This document shows, in pieces, positions 46,075 through 57,516 of a stretch of DNA of 64,000 bases. A program made the translations under genes and the position numbers. This DNA comes from Nectonema munidae. Taxonomy: Eukaryota > Nematomorpha > Nectonematoida > Nectonematidae. Position 1 is the first letter of the stretch, and every line of letters begins with the position of its first letter. The DNA is taken from positions 530,001 to 594,000 of the forward strand of contig JAUIRK010001036.1 in NCBI GenBank assembly GCA_030549495.1, given 5' to 3'. The notes beneath the pieces are model-generated. The model saw only the letters and a program-made list of their open reading frames with translations, made no database searches and had not been told where the DNA came from.

Positions 46075-46361
46075 TAGGGTTTCCAGATGTCCCGGTTTAT
46101 CTTCGCTAATAACGAAATCTTAAGCGAAAGAATTACGGTTTTTAATTAGCAAATATTATAGTTGTATAAAAGGATTTTATACAAATTTAACTACAAATAT
46201 CAATGATTATTTTTTTAGTATAAAAGCCAATCTTTTAGTACAAGCTATTTTTCATATTAATTATTTTTGAAAGGAATAATAACAATTTAATTTTTATGTT
46301 CTTCACTTTTTCCTAGACCATTTATGTCGCGGTTTGATAGATTAAAAATCTGGCAACCCTG
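46075..46361. mobile_element. 287-bp hAT-type MITE
   Basis: The left end TAGGGTTTCCAGATGTC and the right end, reversed, CAGGGTTGCCAGATTTT form short inverted repeats of the hAT type. Interior is non-coding. Flanking 8-mers do not match, so the boundaries are approximate. Confidence 0.6.
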
Positions 46362-46986
46362 ATCGAATTAGCAGCCTTGAATGCGCAATAATTGAAAGTA
46401 GAAAAGTGACAAAATAATATCAAAATTATACGGAGGAAAAAAAAGTATCATGGGTAAAGGAAAGCAATAACTGGATTCCCAAATTCTAGTTTGTTCACAA
46501 CCTAGCACAACATAGTTTCGATGTCTCTATTATGTATACCGTATTTATATATGAAAGGCAGAGGCGCGCATCCTAAAAATTTAGGAGAGGCGGAGGGGGG
46601 TGAACTATTTTTTAAATAATTTTCTTAGTATATTATTATTATAAAAGAATTTTTGTCCAATGAACACAATACAATTATCACCCAACATTATACTTGGCAT
46701 GTAGTCTCTCAGTCCCACCATAAGGGCGGATAATCGCACTAATTTTATCAAGCAAAATTGCCTTGTTTGTAATTCTGAGTGCATCACTACCTTCTAGCTA
46801 AATCGTTCTCAAACTGGAGTCCACGGTGCCCTGGGGGATCGCAAAACAGTTCCATGGGGACTGAGAAGGGATCACTGAGAAGGTCGTTTTGCGCAACATA
46901 TTGCACCAATATTGGGTCATTAGCGACTTAAAAAGAATAAATAATTTAGTCTTTGAATTCAGTACTATTTTTATTTTTTTTATATA

Positions 46987-47606
46987 AGTTTTCGACCATA
47001 GCGGCGCAAATGAACCTCCCTAGAAAATTCTTAATGTGTATTATGTATATAGAAAAACTTTCATTGTTAGGTATAGAAATTCAGTTAACATAGATGTACA
47101 TAGCAAGTATAAAGATAAATCTATTAAATTGTATATAAAATTTCATTTACATGGATGTACATAGGAAATATAAGAAAAGTTGTGTAAGAATTCATGTACA
47201 CAATTAATTCACGTATTCAATGTACACGTGTACATAGAAAAACTTTCATTGTGATGTATAGAAATTTAGTTAACATGGATGTACATAGCATATATATTGA
47301 AAAATATACATAGAAAAATACTCTATCTTACACAACTTTTCCTATACTTTCTATGTACATCCATGAAAGGAAAACTTTCTATATAATTTAATAGATATTT
47401 TTGTACTTGCTATGTACATCCATGTTAACAAAATTTCTCTATACTTGCTATATAGATTCATCTTAACTAAATTTTTTTCCTATGCCTCCAATGTACATCC
47501 ATGCAAAGAAATTTTCTATATATTTTAATACATTTTTTGCTATGTACATTATACATATAAAATCAAAAAAGGATTAATTTATTTGCGCCGCTTGAGTGAA
47601 AGGCCT
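46987..47606. mobile_element. Foldback MITE inserted in hAT copy B
   Basis: Absent from copy A at the equivalent site (about 16,980). The ends contain AGCGGCGCAAAT (47,000-47,011) and its exact complement (47,581-47,592), with weaker similarity outward. The inside is built from repeated ACATGGATGTACATAGC-type units: the left half has them in one orientation (ATGGATGTACATAG at 47,152 and 47,277) and the right half in the other (CTATGTACATCCATG at 47,350 and 47,409). The whole can fold back on itself. Non-coding. Confidence 0.85.
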
Positions 47607-48287
47607 AATATAATAGATTTAAATATGCATTTTTCTTAATGACTTAAAAAATCAAATATTACGACTCATACTTGAAATTTGGTTTAGCATTAACCTCTAG
47701 TAGGGAAGAGGAACCTAAGTGTCTTTTGTGTTAGCATCTACTTTTCTAAAGCCCAGTAAATGAAGTTTGCATTGGAAGTGAAGCACTAGAATTCGGTAAA
47801 CATAACTATTGACTATTTTAAACGTCATGCTGAAAGATTACACAAATCGAGGTTTGATAACATAGGAATGATTTTGCAAAATATTAAGTGTGGTTTGAAT
47901 GACTTTTATAAAGTTTCAAAAAATAACTGCGTCAATAAGACTCACAACATAGGAGAAATGTGCTAAAAAGTTTTGAACTTGTAAAGTTAAAGCATATCTT
48001 CCTGTCAAACGATACCGTTAGAAGATTAATAGGAGAGATGTCTAATGACATAATATTTAAGATGGTTTTATTGATTTCCAACTTTTTTTGCGAATCAGCT
48101 TATTGAAACGACGGATGCTGCAACTTGGATTGTTTTGCGAAACCTTTTAGCAGTAGAACAAACTGCAAAAAAAAGATTTGTCAAGGTGAACAGATTTTTA
48201 CAGTATATGGTATTAAGCCAGAACATGAACTTTGTGTGTCTAATGACCCTGATCTAGCAATATCTTGCTGTTCTCTAGTTTTTAGAC

Positions 48288-51200
48288 TACGGACCATGGC
48301 TTTTTACTCCATCTTGTAACTTCGATAGAGTTTTTCGCCTTATAAAAAATATGTAAGCATATGAAATAATTATATGTACTTTTTAACTAGACGATACAGG
48401 ATTACTTTTGATAAAAAAAATAAAAATAAGTCAAAAAGTTGTTTTTTTATAAGCTTTTATTCAAGGGGATTTTTTTACTTAAAAAAAGGCAAAAAATTTT
48501 CATAAAAATTTTTCAATTTTTTTTACATTAGGTGACTTTATATTTGTTTTTATGTACAATATGGGTAAAAAATAAACAAAAACAAATTTATATGATAATT
48601 AAAAAAAAAGATTAAAAAAAAAATTAACGCCATCTGCTCTAAAAAATTTTATATGATTCAGACACCAAAAATATACAAAACAATAAGACTAAACTAAACA
48701 ATAAGATAAAAGAATTAAAAATATTTGTAGATGAGCTGTTAGCAGTTAGGACAAAGCATTTTTGTATGATTTTTACATATATATTTATGGCATGCATCAC
48801 ATTTTCTGGTTCCCGTTTTTTTTAGTTTACAGGATGATATATAACAATTTCCCCTAGAGGTAGAAGAAACCTCTCGTCTTTATGTAATATTTTCAAAACC
48901 ATAAAATGATAAAATACTCACAATTTTACCTGGGGTCAATGAACTCTGCGATCTTAATTTCATAGATGTTTCAGACAATTTTAGACACAAATCTCTTAAA
49001 AAATATTTTCTTCCTCCGGCTCTGGTTGATGGGTATATGTTTGAAGAATTATACTTCGATATTATCCAACTATTATGGCATACAATATCTAAATAGTTGG
49101 TAAAACGACATAAGTCCATTTTCTATTAGGCTTATAGCATGTATAAGCCCTTAACATTTTATTTGCCATATCAACACCACCCTTAAAACTATTATACGTT
49201 AAAATTGTTTCAGGAATATTGTCTGCCCCCTCTGTTTGAATACATCCCAAATGCTGACTGGATAGTATGTAAACTACTTTGAAATTTTTGATAGCATGTT
49301 TACGGGGTATGTAAGCAGTTAGAGATGCATGTGTAGTATACAAAAATCTACTTTCACATGCAGCTAATCTCAATTCTTTGAGATGTTGTGGTCTTAATTT
49401 GAGGGGCATAAATCTCCTATTTGCTCTTACTGTACCTAGGACAGTGTAATCCTGACTTGTTCCCCATACACATAAATTATGTGATGTAAAGAATCGGTCA
49501 ATTACAAGTCCACAGCCTTTAGGAATATTAGTATCACTGAATAGGCGCTTTACTATATTTTCGCCGCTAAAATACGCTCTATTTTCCAAACCTGAAACAT
49601 ATAATTCTGGTTTAAGTATATAGAAACTTCTAGCGTCATTGCAATGATATACCTTCATACCATACCTACCGGGCTTGGAAGGATCATATATTTTTACTGG
49701 GGAGGCTCCTCTGAATTTTACCAACTGCTCATCTACAGTTACATAGTCTGTTGGTGTAAAATATAAAGAAAATATATTATAAAAATGATTGTGAACATAT
49801 CTAATAGGAGAAATTTTATCTTCGCTATTTCTTTCACTTCTAACATCAAATCGAATAAATGTGTGAATGAGATAAAACATATCTCTGGAAATAGTTGCTT
49901 TCATGAAAGGTTCTCCGTGGTCTTCAGAAAACAAATAACTGAGCTGGATAGATTGCCCGATATAAAGTATGCAGCTGAAGTAGGCCAAAATATCATGAAT
50001 TTGAAATTTCTGATAGGATTGGAAGACTCTGATATTTAGGATTACTACTTCTAAAAGTTTTTTATAATACTTATATCTATTCTAATAAAACAAAAATACC
50101 AGGGCTTCGAAGCGGGAGCCAGATTAGAAGTCCAGAGCAGCTAAAGCCGAAACGTTTTTTTACTAGAAGTCAGAATTATAAACAAAATAGTGCGACTAAG
50201 TGTCTAGCCTCAAGTAAGTCTCAAATACCTTTTTAGCTTTTATAAATATACAGTTTGTTACAAGATTTTATTTGTCAATAAAAATTCATAAAAAACAATA
50301 AAATAAAAACCTTATGAAAAAAACTAAAAACTATGATAAAATAGATAAAAAAATCATATAAGTATATATAAAGTTTAACATTTATATAGATAAAAAAAAT
50401 ACTAAAATTTTAATTAATTCAAAAATCCATAAATGAAGAAAAAATGCTAAAAACAGTATTTAACTTGTTTAGCAAAAATGAGGGATATCGGAGCTGGGGT
50501 CAAAAAATATGTTTTTCAGAAATTGAAGAAGAAAATTATAAGGCGGCCCCGAAGCCCTGGGAAATACAAGAGATAGTATCGCTAAAAACATCAAACTTAC
50601 GCAAAGTTTTCATCCCTTCGCAACTTTGTGCATTTGTAAATATAGTGAATAAGACTTTGAGTCATAAAAAGCTGAAAAATTGAAAGAGAATCATCCAGCG
50701 CCGTTTTTCGGACCAGGAGGAACAGACTGAATATTTCGTTTATTTCTGGACAGTGTTCTTCCAAAAGAAGCACAGTTTCATCAGGAGCAGTCAAAGAATT
50801 ATAATTTTCATACGAAATCGAAGATTCTGAAGAACTTCCAGTTATGGATTCAGAAGAAAAAGAAAAACGATCTTCTAAGTCTGAAGGTTCACTCATTATT
50901 AGAAATATGGGAAGAAAAACTCAAGAAATCCAATAAAATAAAAAAGAATAGAAACACTTGTGATATTACGAAGAATTTTTATACAAATGCCAACAGCTGT
51001 AAACGTGCAATAAAAGTACTGATGCTATGTGGTAAATCGATTTACGTCTCTACGGTTCAATGTAATAAGGCCTATATGAAATAGATCACGTGTGATAAAT
51101 TATATATCACTAAATATCACATTCGTAATAGTGGATGCATGTTTGAGATTGAGTGAGATACTCTTCAATGCTTCTTTTTCATATCATATCTCCTCATCGT

Positions 51201-51414
51201 GCAACTATAATATTATCAAATCATCTCCACTATCGTCATGATGATAGTCGAATGGTTTCATCAACATCATTCTAAACAAGCTAGAAGCAATAAATGTTTA
51301 TAATAACAAGATATTGCTCTTGTATACGTTTATTTGATGATAATAATAGTGGAGTTTTTTTCCATTGCTCCGTAGTTCGAGGGGTATACAAATCGTCCGT
51401 AGTGCGAAGGTTAA
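48288..51414 (-). mobile_element. piggyBac transposon nested in hAT copy B
   Basis: A segment of about 3.1 kb present in copy B but absent from copy A. The right end is TTAA at 51,411-51,414; the terminus, read inward, is CCTTCGCACTACGGAC. The left end keeps ACTACGGAC (48,286-48,294), the inner part of that terminus, so TTAA and the first seven bases were lost there. The uninterrupted copy A reads ATAAGCAA where copy B resumes with TTAAGCAA, matching insertion at TTAA. It carries one minus-strand transposase gene. Confidence 0.85.
48739..50896 (-). pseudogene. piggyBac transposase gene, nearly complete, lightly damaged
   Basis: Minus strand. The acidic N-terminus at 50,896-50,597 starts MSEPSDLEDRFSFSSES. 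Its end meets a GTAAGT donor at about 50,600, and an acceptor (ACTTTTAG) lies at about 50,057, so an intron of about 0.54 kb is plausible. The catalytic domain at 49,988-49,089 shows all three Asp positions: TVDEQLVKFRG, CGLVIDRFFTSHNLC, and YNSFKGGVDMANKM. The next segment (49,119-48,880, LCRFTNYLDIVCHNSW) is one frame away. An in-frame stop then precedes an intact C-terminal cysteine domain (GNCYISSC, then KCDACHKYICKNH and LCPNC) closing at 48,739. Counting one further slip near the acceptor, there are about three lesions, making it a fairly young copy. Confidence 0.88.
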
Positions 51415-52326
51415 GCAAAAATCTATAGATATAATTGGTACCAAGTGCGCTATAATGAAAACCATACCTGATGGGTTGAAAAATGTTCCCAATGGAGTCA
51501 TTAAAACAGCGCATTTTATCAAAGCAAATACCTTCAACTCATGTTTGTTTTCAGAGTTTAAAATGCAAAGATAATATTTGCAAATTGAACTCTTACTGCA
51601 CTCAAACATGAGGTGACCTTCCAAAAGAAAAGTTTCGAAGCGATACTATTGAAAGAAATCTATCAATTTCTAAAAAGCAAACCAGACATGCATGTACAAT
51701 TTTTTGAACAGGCTTTTGTATATTCTTATCATTTTTAGTGAACATATTCTAATCTATAAATTCCCTTAACCTTACGCTGCAAAGAAAAGGGATCACAGTA
51801 CTCCATTTTACAACACTGTGTAGCATATCTTAGCCAAGAAATTTCTCTTTATTTTCCTAGCCTATAAAAATTTAAAAATACCCTCCAATTTAATAAAGAC
51901 CCATTTACAGCCTCGATTAGTAATTTGGCTTCAAAAGACTTCTTAATTGAAGAACAGTTTATCGAATTTAATGATTGAGGAGGTGAAAAACATGTTTTTG
52001 TGAAATGTCTCATAGCGATTTTTCGATTGAAATAGGACAGTCTTAAGCTAATATTGCAAAGATGGCTCTGAAAGTTTTGGTTAAATTTGCCACTAAATAT
52101 GAGTTTGAGCAAGCATTTTCCATGCTACTTGCCATTGAAACCAAATCCCAAAACAGATTGAAAGTGAGTAGTGATATGAGAGTTGCCAGAGACAAACTGG
52201 TTTAGATAAAGCATACCCATCCCATTGACATTGATTAGATTATTCTGACAATTTTTGAATAAAATTTTTTTTTAAATGAGACCTTGAAATAGAGAGACCG
52301 CGACGTCGAAAGTTTGTGGACCACTC

Positions 52327-52770
52327 TTCAAGCTCAATAAGGGAACAAAATCATTAATATATGATATATCACTACTCATCGGATGATAGTATTGCCATTT
52401 ACGAGTTATTGAAACCGATGTTTACAGTTGCCCTTTCTATCGCTAGATATGCTATACTCTAACCTATGAAGCTTTATACCATGACTTTAAAAATGATCTC
52501 TTTTGTGAATCTTTAAGGAACAGAATTTTTGGCTCAGCCGATTCTATATTTCGTACAATAAAAATATATTTGTCTTCTAAAGACCCTATGGAAACGGTTG
52601 TATTAGAAGAATCATTGGTATTACAGTCAGACCTCATTTATCCGACAGCATATTAATCGACAACCCCGCTATTTGATGCAATATTTATTAGGAGCTAAAA
52701 GATATTTCTCAGCCTCTCATCTCACTGATTGTCAACAAGCATGGCTCATATCAAATAAATTGGTTTGGTG
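52327..52770. repeat. Flank shared with 18,661-19,095
   Basis: See the partner copy. Begins at the right-hand target duplication of hAT copy B. Part of it (about 52,660-52,800) is open on the plus strand but unrecognised. Sequence from about 52,632 (CAGTCAGACCTCATTTATCC) resembles a Tigger-type terminus like the one near 54,599. Confidence 0.7.
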
Positions 52771-53440
52771 GATTGATTACTCTGCACTGAAATGCATTGT
52801 TGCTTAAAATTAAATTTTAAAATTTTTAACAACAAAAAGTTACCAAGCTTTATTACTAAGACAGAAAAACAAGGAATCATCTTATATAATCTTCATATTC
52901 TCCCTACACATAATTCAGTCAGTAAAGTAAATTGTTTAAAAATTTATTTAAGACATGGGCCTATGAATTGACAGGTGTGTAGCCGTGAATTTAAATTTGG
53001 CTATTTTAAATATAAAATATAGTTTTAAAATTTATACCTTAAATTTATATAAATTAGCTATTCCATTCTCTAAGTTATTTATGCAACTCGGATTTCTAAC
53101 TTTTTTATTTGCGAGCAAGCTACATTTTGGGTGCCGTTTTTTGGCGCAGTTTTTTATCTTAAAAATTCAAGGTTTTTTCGTTGAAAGTAGTGTTCTGGTG
53201 AAGCAAATCTAGCCTTGCTAGAATCAAGGGTTTGTTTCGTTATCAGAAGTGGTCAAGCAGGTTAGCAGAAGTAGTCAAGTATTGTGGTAGTATCGATAAG
53301 AGGAATCGAATAAATTTAACTGTGTAGTTGAGATCAATATAATTTGGAAGTAATGTGACCTTGAACACGATAGCTAATACTTTTTGATTAAATAAAAAAA
53401 TAGTAGAATTGGCAAAAAAAATACAAACAAAAATTTGACA
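52771..53440. other. No gene seen
   Basis: AT-rich intergenic or 3'-flanking sequence downstream of the minus-strand gene at 53.4 kb. No clear poly-A signal for that gene within the first 100 bp. Confidence 0.35.
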
Positions 53441-53442
53441 AC

Positions 53443-54179
53443 TTACTTGGAACTACTAAGTGGGGAAAGTTTTGATTTTGAGATTATTTTGACGCAATCT
53501 TTGTGTATGTACAATTTGTACTTATTATGATACTTCAAAGCACGGGCAGCGCTCTTACGTCTTTTGAACTTTAGAGAAACAGTTTTCTTTGATATGCCAA
53601 CGGAAGACAAATCTCCATATTCAGAAAAAACATCCGCAATCATCGCTGCATCCTAAAGTTGAGGCTAGAGAAATAACAAAAAGATAAGAGAGAAAGTACT
53701 TTAGGCGCAAAATTTTTAGAGTTGTCAAAGCAAAGAACGCACAGGTCTTTTTCATTTTCAACAATAAAATGATAATTTGTTTGTCGTTCTTCATTTTCCT
53801 TAGGTTTGAATTCTAAGCCGAGAAACTTTTCAGGATCTTTTCTCAGCTCAACTAATCTATCGATGTCAATTCCAGCAAAAGTAACTTTAATACAGCCAAA
53901 TATGTTGCAATTACGCGCTAATTTTTCAAGCGTTTTATCAATGAGCGCACTTAATACAATGGACTTTGAGACGGCAGGATTAACAGCTATTTTGTTCCAA
54001 TGTGAAACGTAATTTGCTACTAAAAAGGCTTTTCTATGCTTTATCCCAGTAATATGTGCTAAAACCTAAACAAAAATATAACGTTAACAAATTTAGTACA
54101 AAAGGATTTTAGAATGGAGATAAAAATTAACTATTTGCTCAGACGTGTTTAAAGTCCGATCCAAGTCAATTTGATCATC
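53443..54179 (-). CDS. Short-intron host gene, C-terminal part (possible RRM-like end)
   Basis: Three minus-strand exons. 54,179-54,132 starts DDQIDLDRTLNTSEQI. 54,065-53,700 contains LAHITGIKHRKAFLVANYV, VSKSIVLSALIDKTLEKLAR and VTFAGIDIDRLVELRKDPEK. 53,652-53,443 contains MIADVFSEYGDLSSVGISKK and FKRRKSAARALKYH, then a stop. The introns are 66 bp (GTTAAT...TTTAG) and 47 bp (GTACTT...TTTAG), and both junctions are in phase. The last exon has the EYGDL...K-T-V-S-L-K-F-x-R-x-x-x-A-A-x-A-L pattern of an RNA-recognition-motif second half, as in DNAJC17-type proteins, but this is weak. I do not recognise the middle exon. The frame continues upstream to 54,246 only through a TAG, so TGTTAG is probably the acceptor of the first exon listed. 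Confidence 0.6.
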
Positions 54180-54279
54180 CTAACATACAGACAAGAACGA
54201 AACCATGCTGTCTATAGTTTGAATTAGAGCAGACGGAAGCAAAATACTATAAAGAATGTAATTAACTGGTTAATTAAAG

Positions 54280-55050
54280 TTTTATTACTCTTAGAACTAT
54301 AATCGAACAGGACAGTTAAACATACGGCCAGACTAGCATTCATTACGACCAACCTGAATCAGACCGTTGCAAAAGAGAACCAAACATGAACAGTGTTAGT
54401 CTTGTTTAAAATACAAGTTGAACTTGGTGCCTGTGCTAAAAATTTTGAAAATAATTTTTATCAACTCAATATATTGCGAGGATATTTTGGATTTAATTCT
54501 TAAAATCGTCAAAAATAAAGTAGAGATAGCAAGATATTTTCAACTTGTAAGATTCTTAAAAAATTGAAACCTCAAATATAGTTCATTTTGATAATACAGT
54601 CAGCCTTCGTTTATACGGACTTCACGAATACGAATTCTTGATTATCCGTACAAATAAATTTCCTAGTTCTTCCTTCTCTTTTCACTTTTGAATGCAGAAA
54701 AGATAAAGAAGATTATTTTTTTAATAAAAATATTTAAGCATTTGATGTTTTTTGAAAAAAATAGAAGTATAAATTATAATGCTTATTCATATGTATATAT
54801 ATATTGAATTCATAAAGGTAAACAAACAAATTATATATGTAAAATTTTGTATATTCAATACATCCTCTCATACCCGAAACAATAGAGTTTGAGCTCGTTC
54901 GCATATCGAAAACATTCAAATAACAAAAGATGTTATTCTAGCTCATTTTTATGAGTCTCTTCCATGCATAGAAGGACGGGGAAGAGGACACGCTTACAGG
55001 CCACCAACTGCTTTTTGCATCTAACCAGTTGTATAGAAAATAATAGAAAA
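54280..55050. other. No gene; Tigger-like terminus
   Basis: CAGTCAGCCTTCGTTTATAC at 54,599, followed by TTATCCGTAC near 54,643, resembles a Tigger/Jerky terminal repeat. No partner end was found. The remainder is AT-rich. Confidence 0.45.
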
Positions 55051-55054
55051 ATCT

Positions 55055-55264
55055 TTAATATTTTTTTGCTTCAGAGTGAGTTGTCAAACGCTTTCTCTCA
55101 TTGAAAACCACTTCCAATGAAACCGTTACAACGAACGCTGATGAGCGTTTCACACCCACTACTTCACATTCCTCTTGTTTGATTGTATTGTTTTCTGCAT
55201 CCACAATTCTCTTAATGTACACTCCTGAGAGCTGACGCAATCCACGATGACAACCCTCCTTCAT
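55055..55264 (-). CDS. Possible host coding exon, unrecognised
   Basis: A 69-codon minus-strand frame with coding-like composition in otherwise AT-rich DNA. It starts MKEGCHRGLRQLSGVYIKRI, with VDAENNTIKQEECEVVGVKR and VSLEVVFNERKRLTTHS further on. The start ATG is in the run GATGAATGAAGG; a weak acceptor (TGAATGAAG) could instead place the exon start just after it. No donor is convincing. It lies upstream, on the same strand, of the gene at 53.4-54.2 kb but splice phase could not be matched. Confidence 0.3.
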   Translation of the reverse strand: MKEGCHRGLRQLSGVYIKRIVDAENNTIKQEECEVVGVKRSSAFVVTVSLEVVFNERKRLTTHSEAKKY

Positions 55265-55269
55265 TCATC

Positions 55270-56860
55270 AAATGCCAAAAGTTTATTTTATTAGAAATTG
55301 CGCTATTTAATCCTTTTCTATTCAATTCTAGTGTAAGTTTTTTTCAGCCATTGCACACTTATTTTGAATTAAGTTATAAACATGATAATATTATGGTCTG
55401 TACTTTGGTTCTGACATCATAATTTCGGTAATATTGAAAATGGCTCCTTTGAAATGTTTTTCAATAAATTTCTTTACAAACTTTTTTTATATATATTTTA
55501 TATTATTTTTCTGATTTGACTTGAATTGAATTTTTATTGTAAAAATATAAATAAAGTGCTAAAGGATCATTTTTTGAAACAAAAAAGGGCCATATTTATT
55601 TTTTGCTAAATTTTGAATTTTATGAAGCTGTCTTTTCACTCAAAAATAAAAATTCGATCAACGAGCATATCGAAATTCCACCAATCTTCCACCATAGCAT
55701 TATGAAATATTCATATTCGGTACACAATTTAGATATTATTTGTTTCTTCTAACGCACACACCAATGATTTTTAACAATTCCCATATATTATTATGATGCT
55801 TTTATGCACTTTTAAATAATGAGTGTCTATATTTCACTATACCATCAATATGCACATACTGTTTACGTCATTTACTCACCCTACAGCTATTTTACCCATA
55901 CATCCATCATACACATATCCTTATTGTTTTTGTTACCATTCTACAGTTCACCTAAACTTTATTTTCCTCAAGTCTTTAAATATTTCATTCTTATGTGACT
56001 TTGGTGTTTTGTACATTTTCTTTACATTATAGAACTTGAAAACGGTATGAGCCAACACCGAAATTAATCGTTTGAACAAACTTTGATATTTTTCCACAAA
56101 AACTGTGTTTATTCAAGATTAATGATATAAACCTACATATGTATTTAATGCTCCGTTACTTATTTAACTTTCCTCTACTTAATCTTCGTCTATGACATCC
56201 GTTGTATCCCTATTAGAGTGGTGCGCGGGTATATTTTTCCAAACTGCACCCATCCAAGCCCGCAAAATTATAACCCGCTTCCGCCCATCAGGGTTGGGGT
56301 CAATTATAATTATAATTGCGTAATTGAAAATTAATTACAATTACATCGTAATTGTAATTGAAATTGAAAAAAAATTGGAGACAATTGAAATTACAATTGT
56401 AATTTGAGCCTTGTAATTGAAAATGTAATTGTTATTGAAAAAATAATTGCCAATTTTTGGTTCTAGGAGAATCATCGGCAATCCTAGCTTATCAATTTTA
56501 TAGATGACAGTCATGAAGGGTTATCCTCTCTCTTTCTCTCCCTAGCTTACCGCTCTTTGCTTTTTTCATGTGTTACTACTATACTACACATGTCATACAA
56601 ATAAATTTACGCATCACTGTTTACTCAATTGCTACGACTCAAAGGCTTCCTTTGGCTACCTTCATATTCATCAATTCCTGTCTAAAAGAGCAATTATTAT
56701 TCAGATAATTTTCGTATATTCCTGATATATTGGTAAAAAATCACACCCCTTTCCATTATTTCAATATTCCTTCCTATATTTCCACACACATTGTAGTATT
56801 GCTACAACACGCGTAGTTGAAGTTCATAGAGATAAAAAGAACAACAATTCTTCACAGTGG
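55270..56860. other. No gene; clustered hAT-type ends
   Basis: Near 56,217 the sequence AGTGGTGCGCGGGTATATTT, and near 56,286 CAGGGTTGGGGTCAATTATA, each look like a hAT terminus. The second runs into about 170 bp of AATTACAATTGTAATT-like imperfect palindromic repeats. Neither has an obvious partner end or transposase. 55,270-56,200 is plain AT-rich sequence. Confidence 0.45.
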
Positions 56861-56924
56861 TCTAGGGCCGTATCAAGGGATCGTGGCGCCCCAGGGCAAA
56901 GGTCCTGAATGGATCCCCTCACCC

Positions 56925-57235
56925 CTTGCTCTTTCTTTTCTTAGATGTACATTTTTTGTGTTTTAGCAACAGGAAAATTATCGATGACTTCGTCAAAATC
57001 AACACAATCGAGAACTTCTTTCTCAATGCTCATAAAAATAGTGCTCATTAGGTAGGACTTAATAAGTTTTAGCTTGCTGAATGACCTTTCATATGATGCA
57101 ATACAAGTTCAAATTGTCAGCATGATCCTCAGAGCCACTTGTAGATTCGGACAGAGTCCTGAGTGCGAGGACAGGAAAACAAGTAACTCCATAGCGTTTG
57201 CCGTTTTTCCTTCCGAGGTTTCAAAAAAATTTAAA
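56925..57235 (-). pseudogene. hAT relic, ZMYM1-like C-terminus
   Basis: A minus-strand reading from 57,235 gives GKTANAMELLVFLSSHSG, then ALRIMLTI. After one stop in the same region comes an unbroken ASYERSFSKLKLIKSYLMS, then EKEVLDCVDFDEVIDNF and a stop near 56,943. The S-x-E-R-S-F-S-K-L-K-x-I-K-x-Y-L block and the D-F-D-E-x-I-D-x-F tail are the dimerisation end of ZMYM1-like hAT transposases. The likely terminus near 56,861 reads CTAGGGCCGTATCAAG and GGCGCCCCAGGGCAAAGG. The upstream part of the gene has been replaced by the palindrome at 57,264. Confidence 0.75.
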
Positions 57236-57263
57236 TGTCCTCAATTTTCATCTCAAGCTCTGC

Positions 57264-57516
57264 TTTTAAAATATATTTGTCAAATAATCGAAAAATGTTC
57301 AAATCAAAAAATATTTATTCTTTTTAAATATATCGTTGGCTCCCCTTACTTTTAGTTTCGTATGTGCATAATTTGATAAAAATTAATTATTAAAGACTAC
57401 GTTTATCTTTCTATTTAAAAAGTAAGGGGGCCAACGATATATTTAAAAAGAATGAATATTTTTTGATTTGAACATTTTTCGATTCTTTGATTATTTGACA
57501 AATATAATATTTAAAA
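57264..57516. repeat. Large inverted repeat, about 90-bp arms
   Basis: The arm at 57,264-57,354 and the arm at 57,417-57,516 are near-perfect reverse complements (for example TAAATATATCGTTGGC against GCCAACGATATATTTA) with a spacer of about 62 bp. The right arm has a duplicated TTCTTTGATT. It abuts the 5' edge of the hAT relic, so it may be an inverted duplication formed at a break. Confidence 0.9.

Larger units (their letters stand above)
46800..52326 (+). mobile_element. hAT copy B (ZBED5/FAM200-like) carrying two nested insertions
   Basis: Bounded by a 7-of-8 target duplication, TTCTAGCT at 46,792-46,799 and TTCAAGCT at 52,327-52,334. The ends resemble the common hAT terminus: left reads CGTTCTCAAACTGGAGTCC and right, reversed, AGTGGTCCACAAACTTT. 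Plus-strand coding relics include a BED-type finger region near 47,715 (EEPKCLLC), IDYFKRHAERLHKSRFDN near 47,805, and, right of the piggyBac insertion, a dimerisation remnant with AIETKSQNRLKVSSDMRV near 52,135-52,190. Frames are broken throughout. Without the foldback MITE and the piggyBac the element would be about 1.8 kb. Confidence 0.8.
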
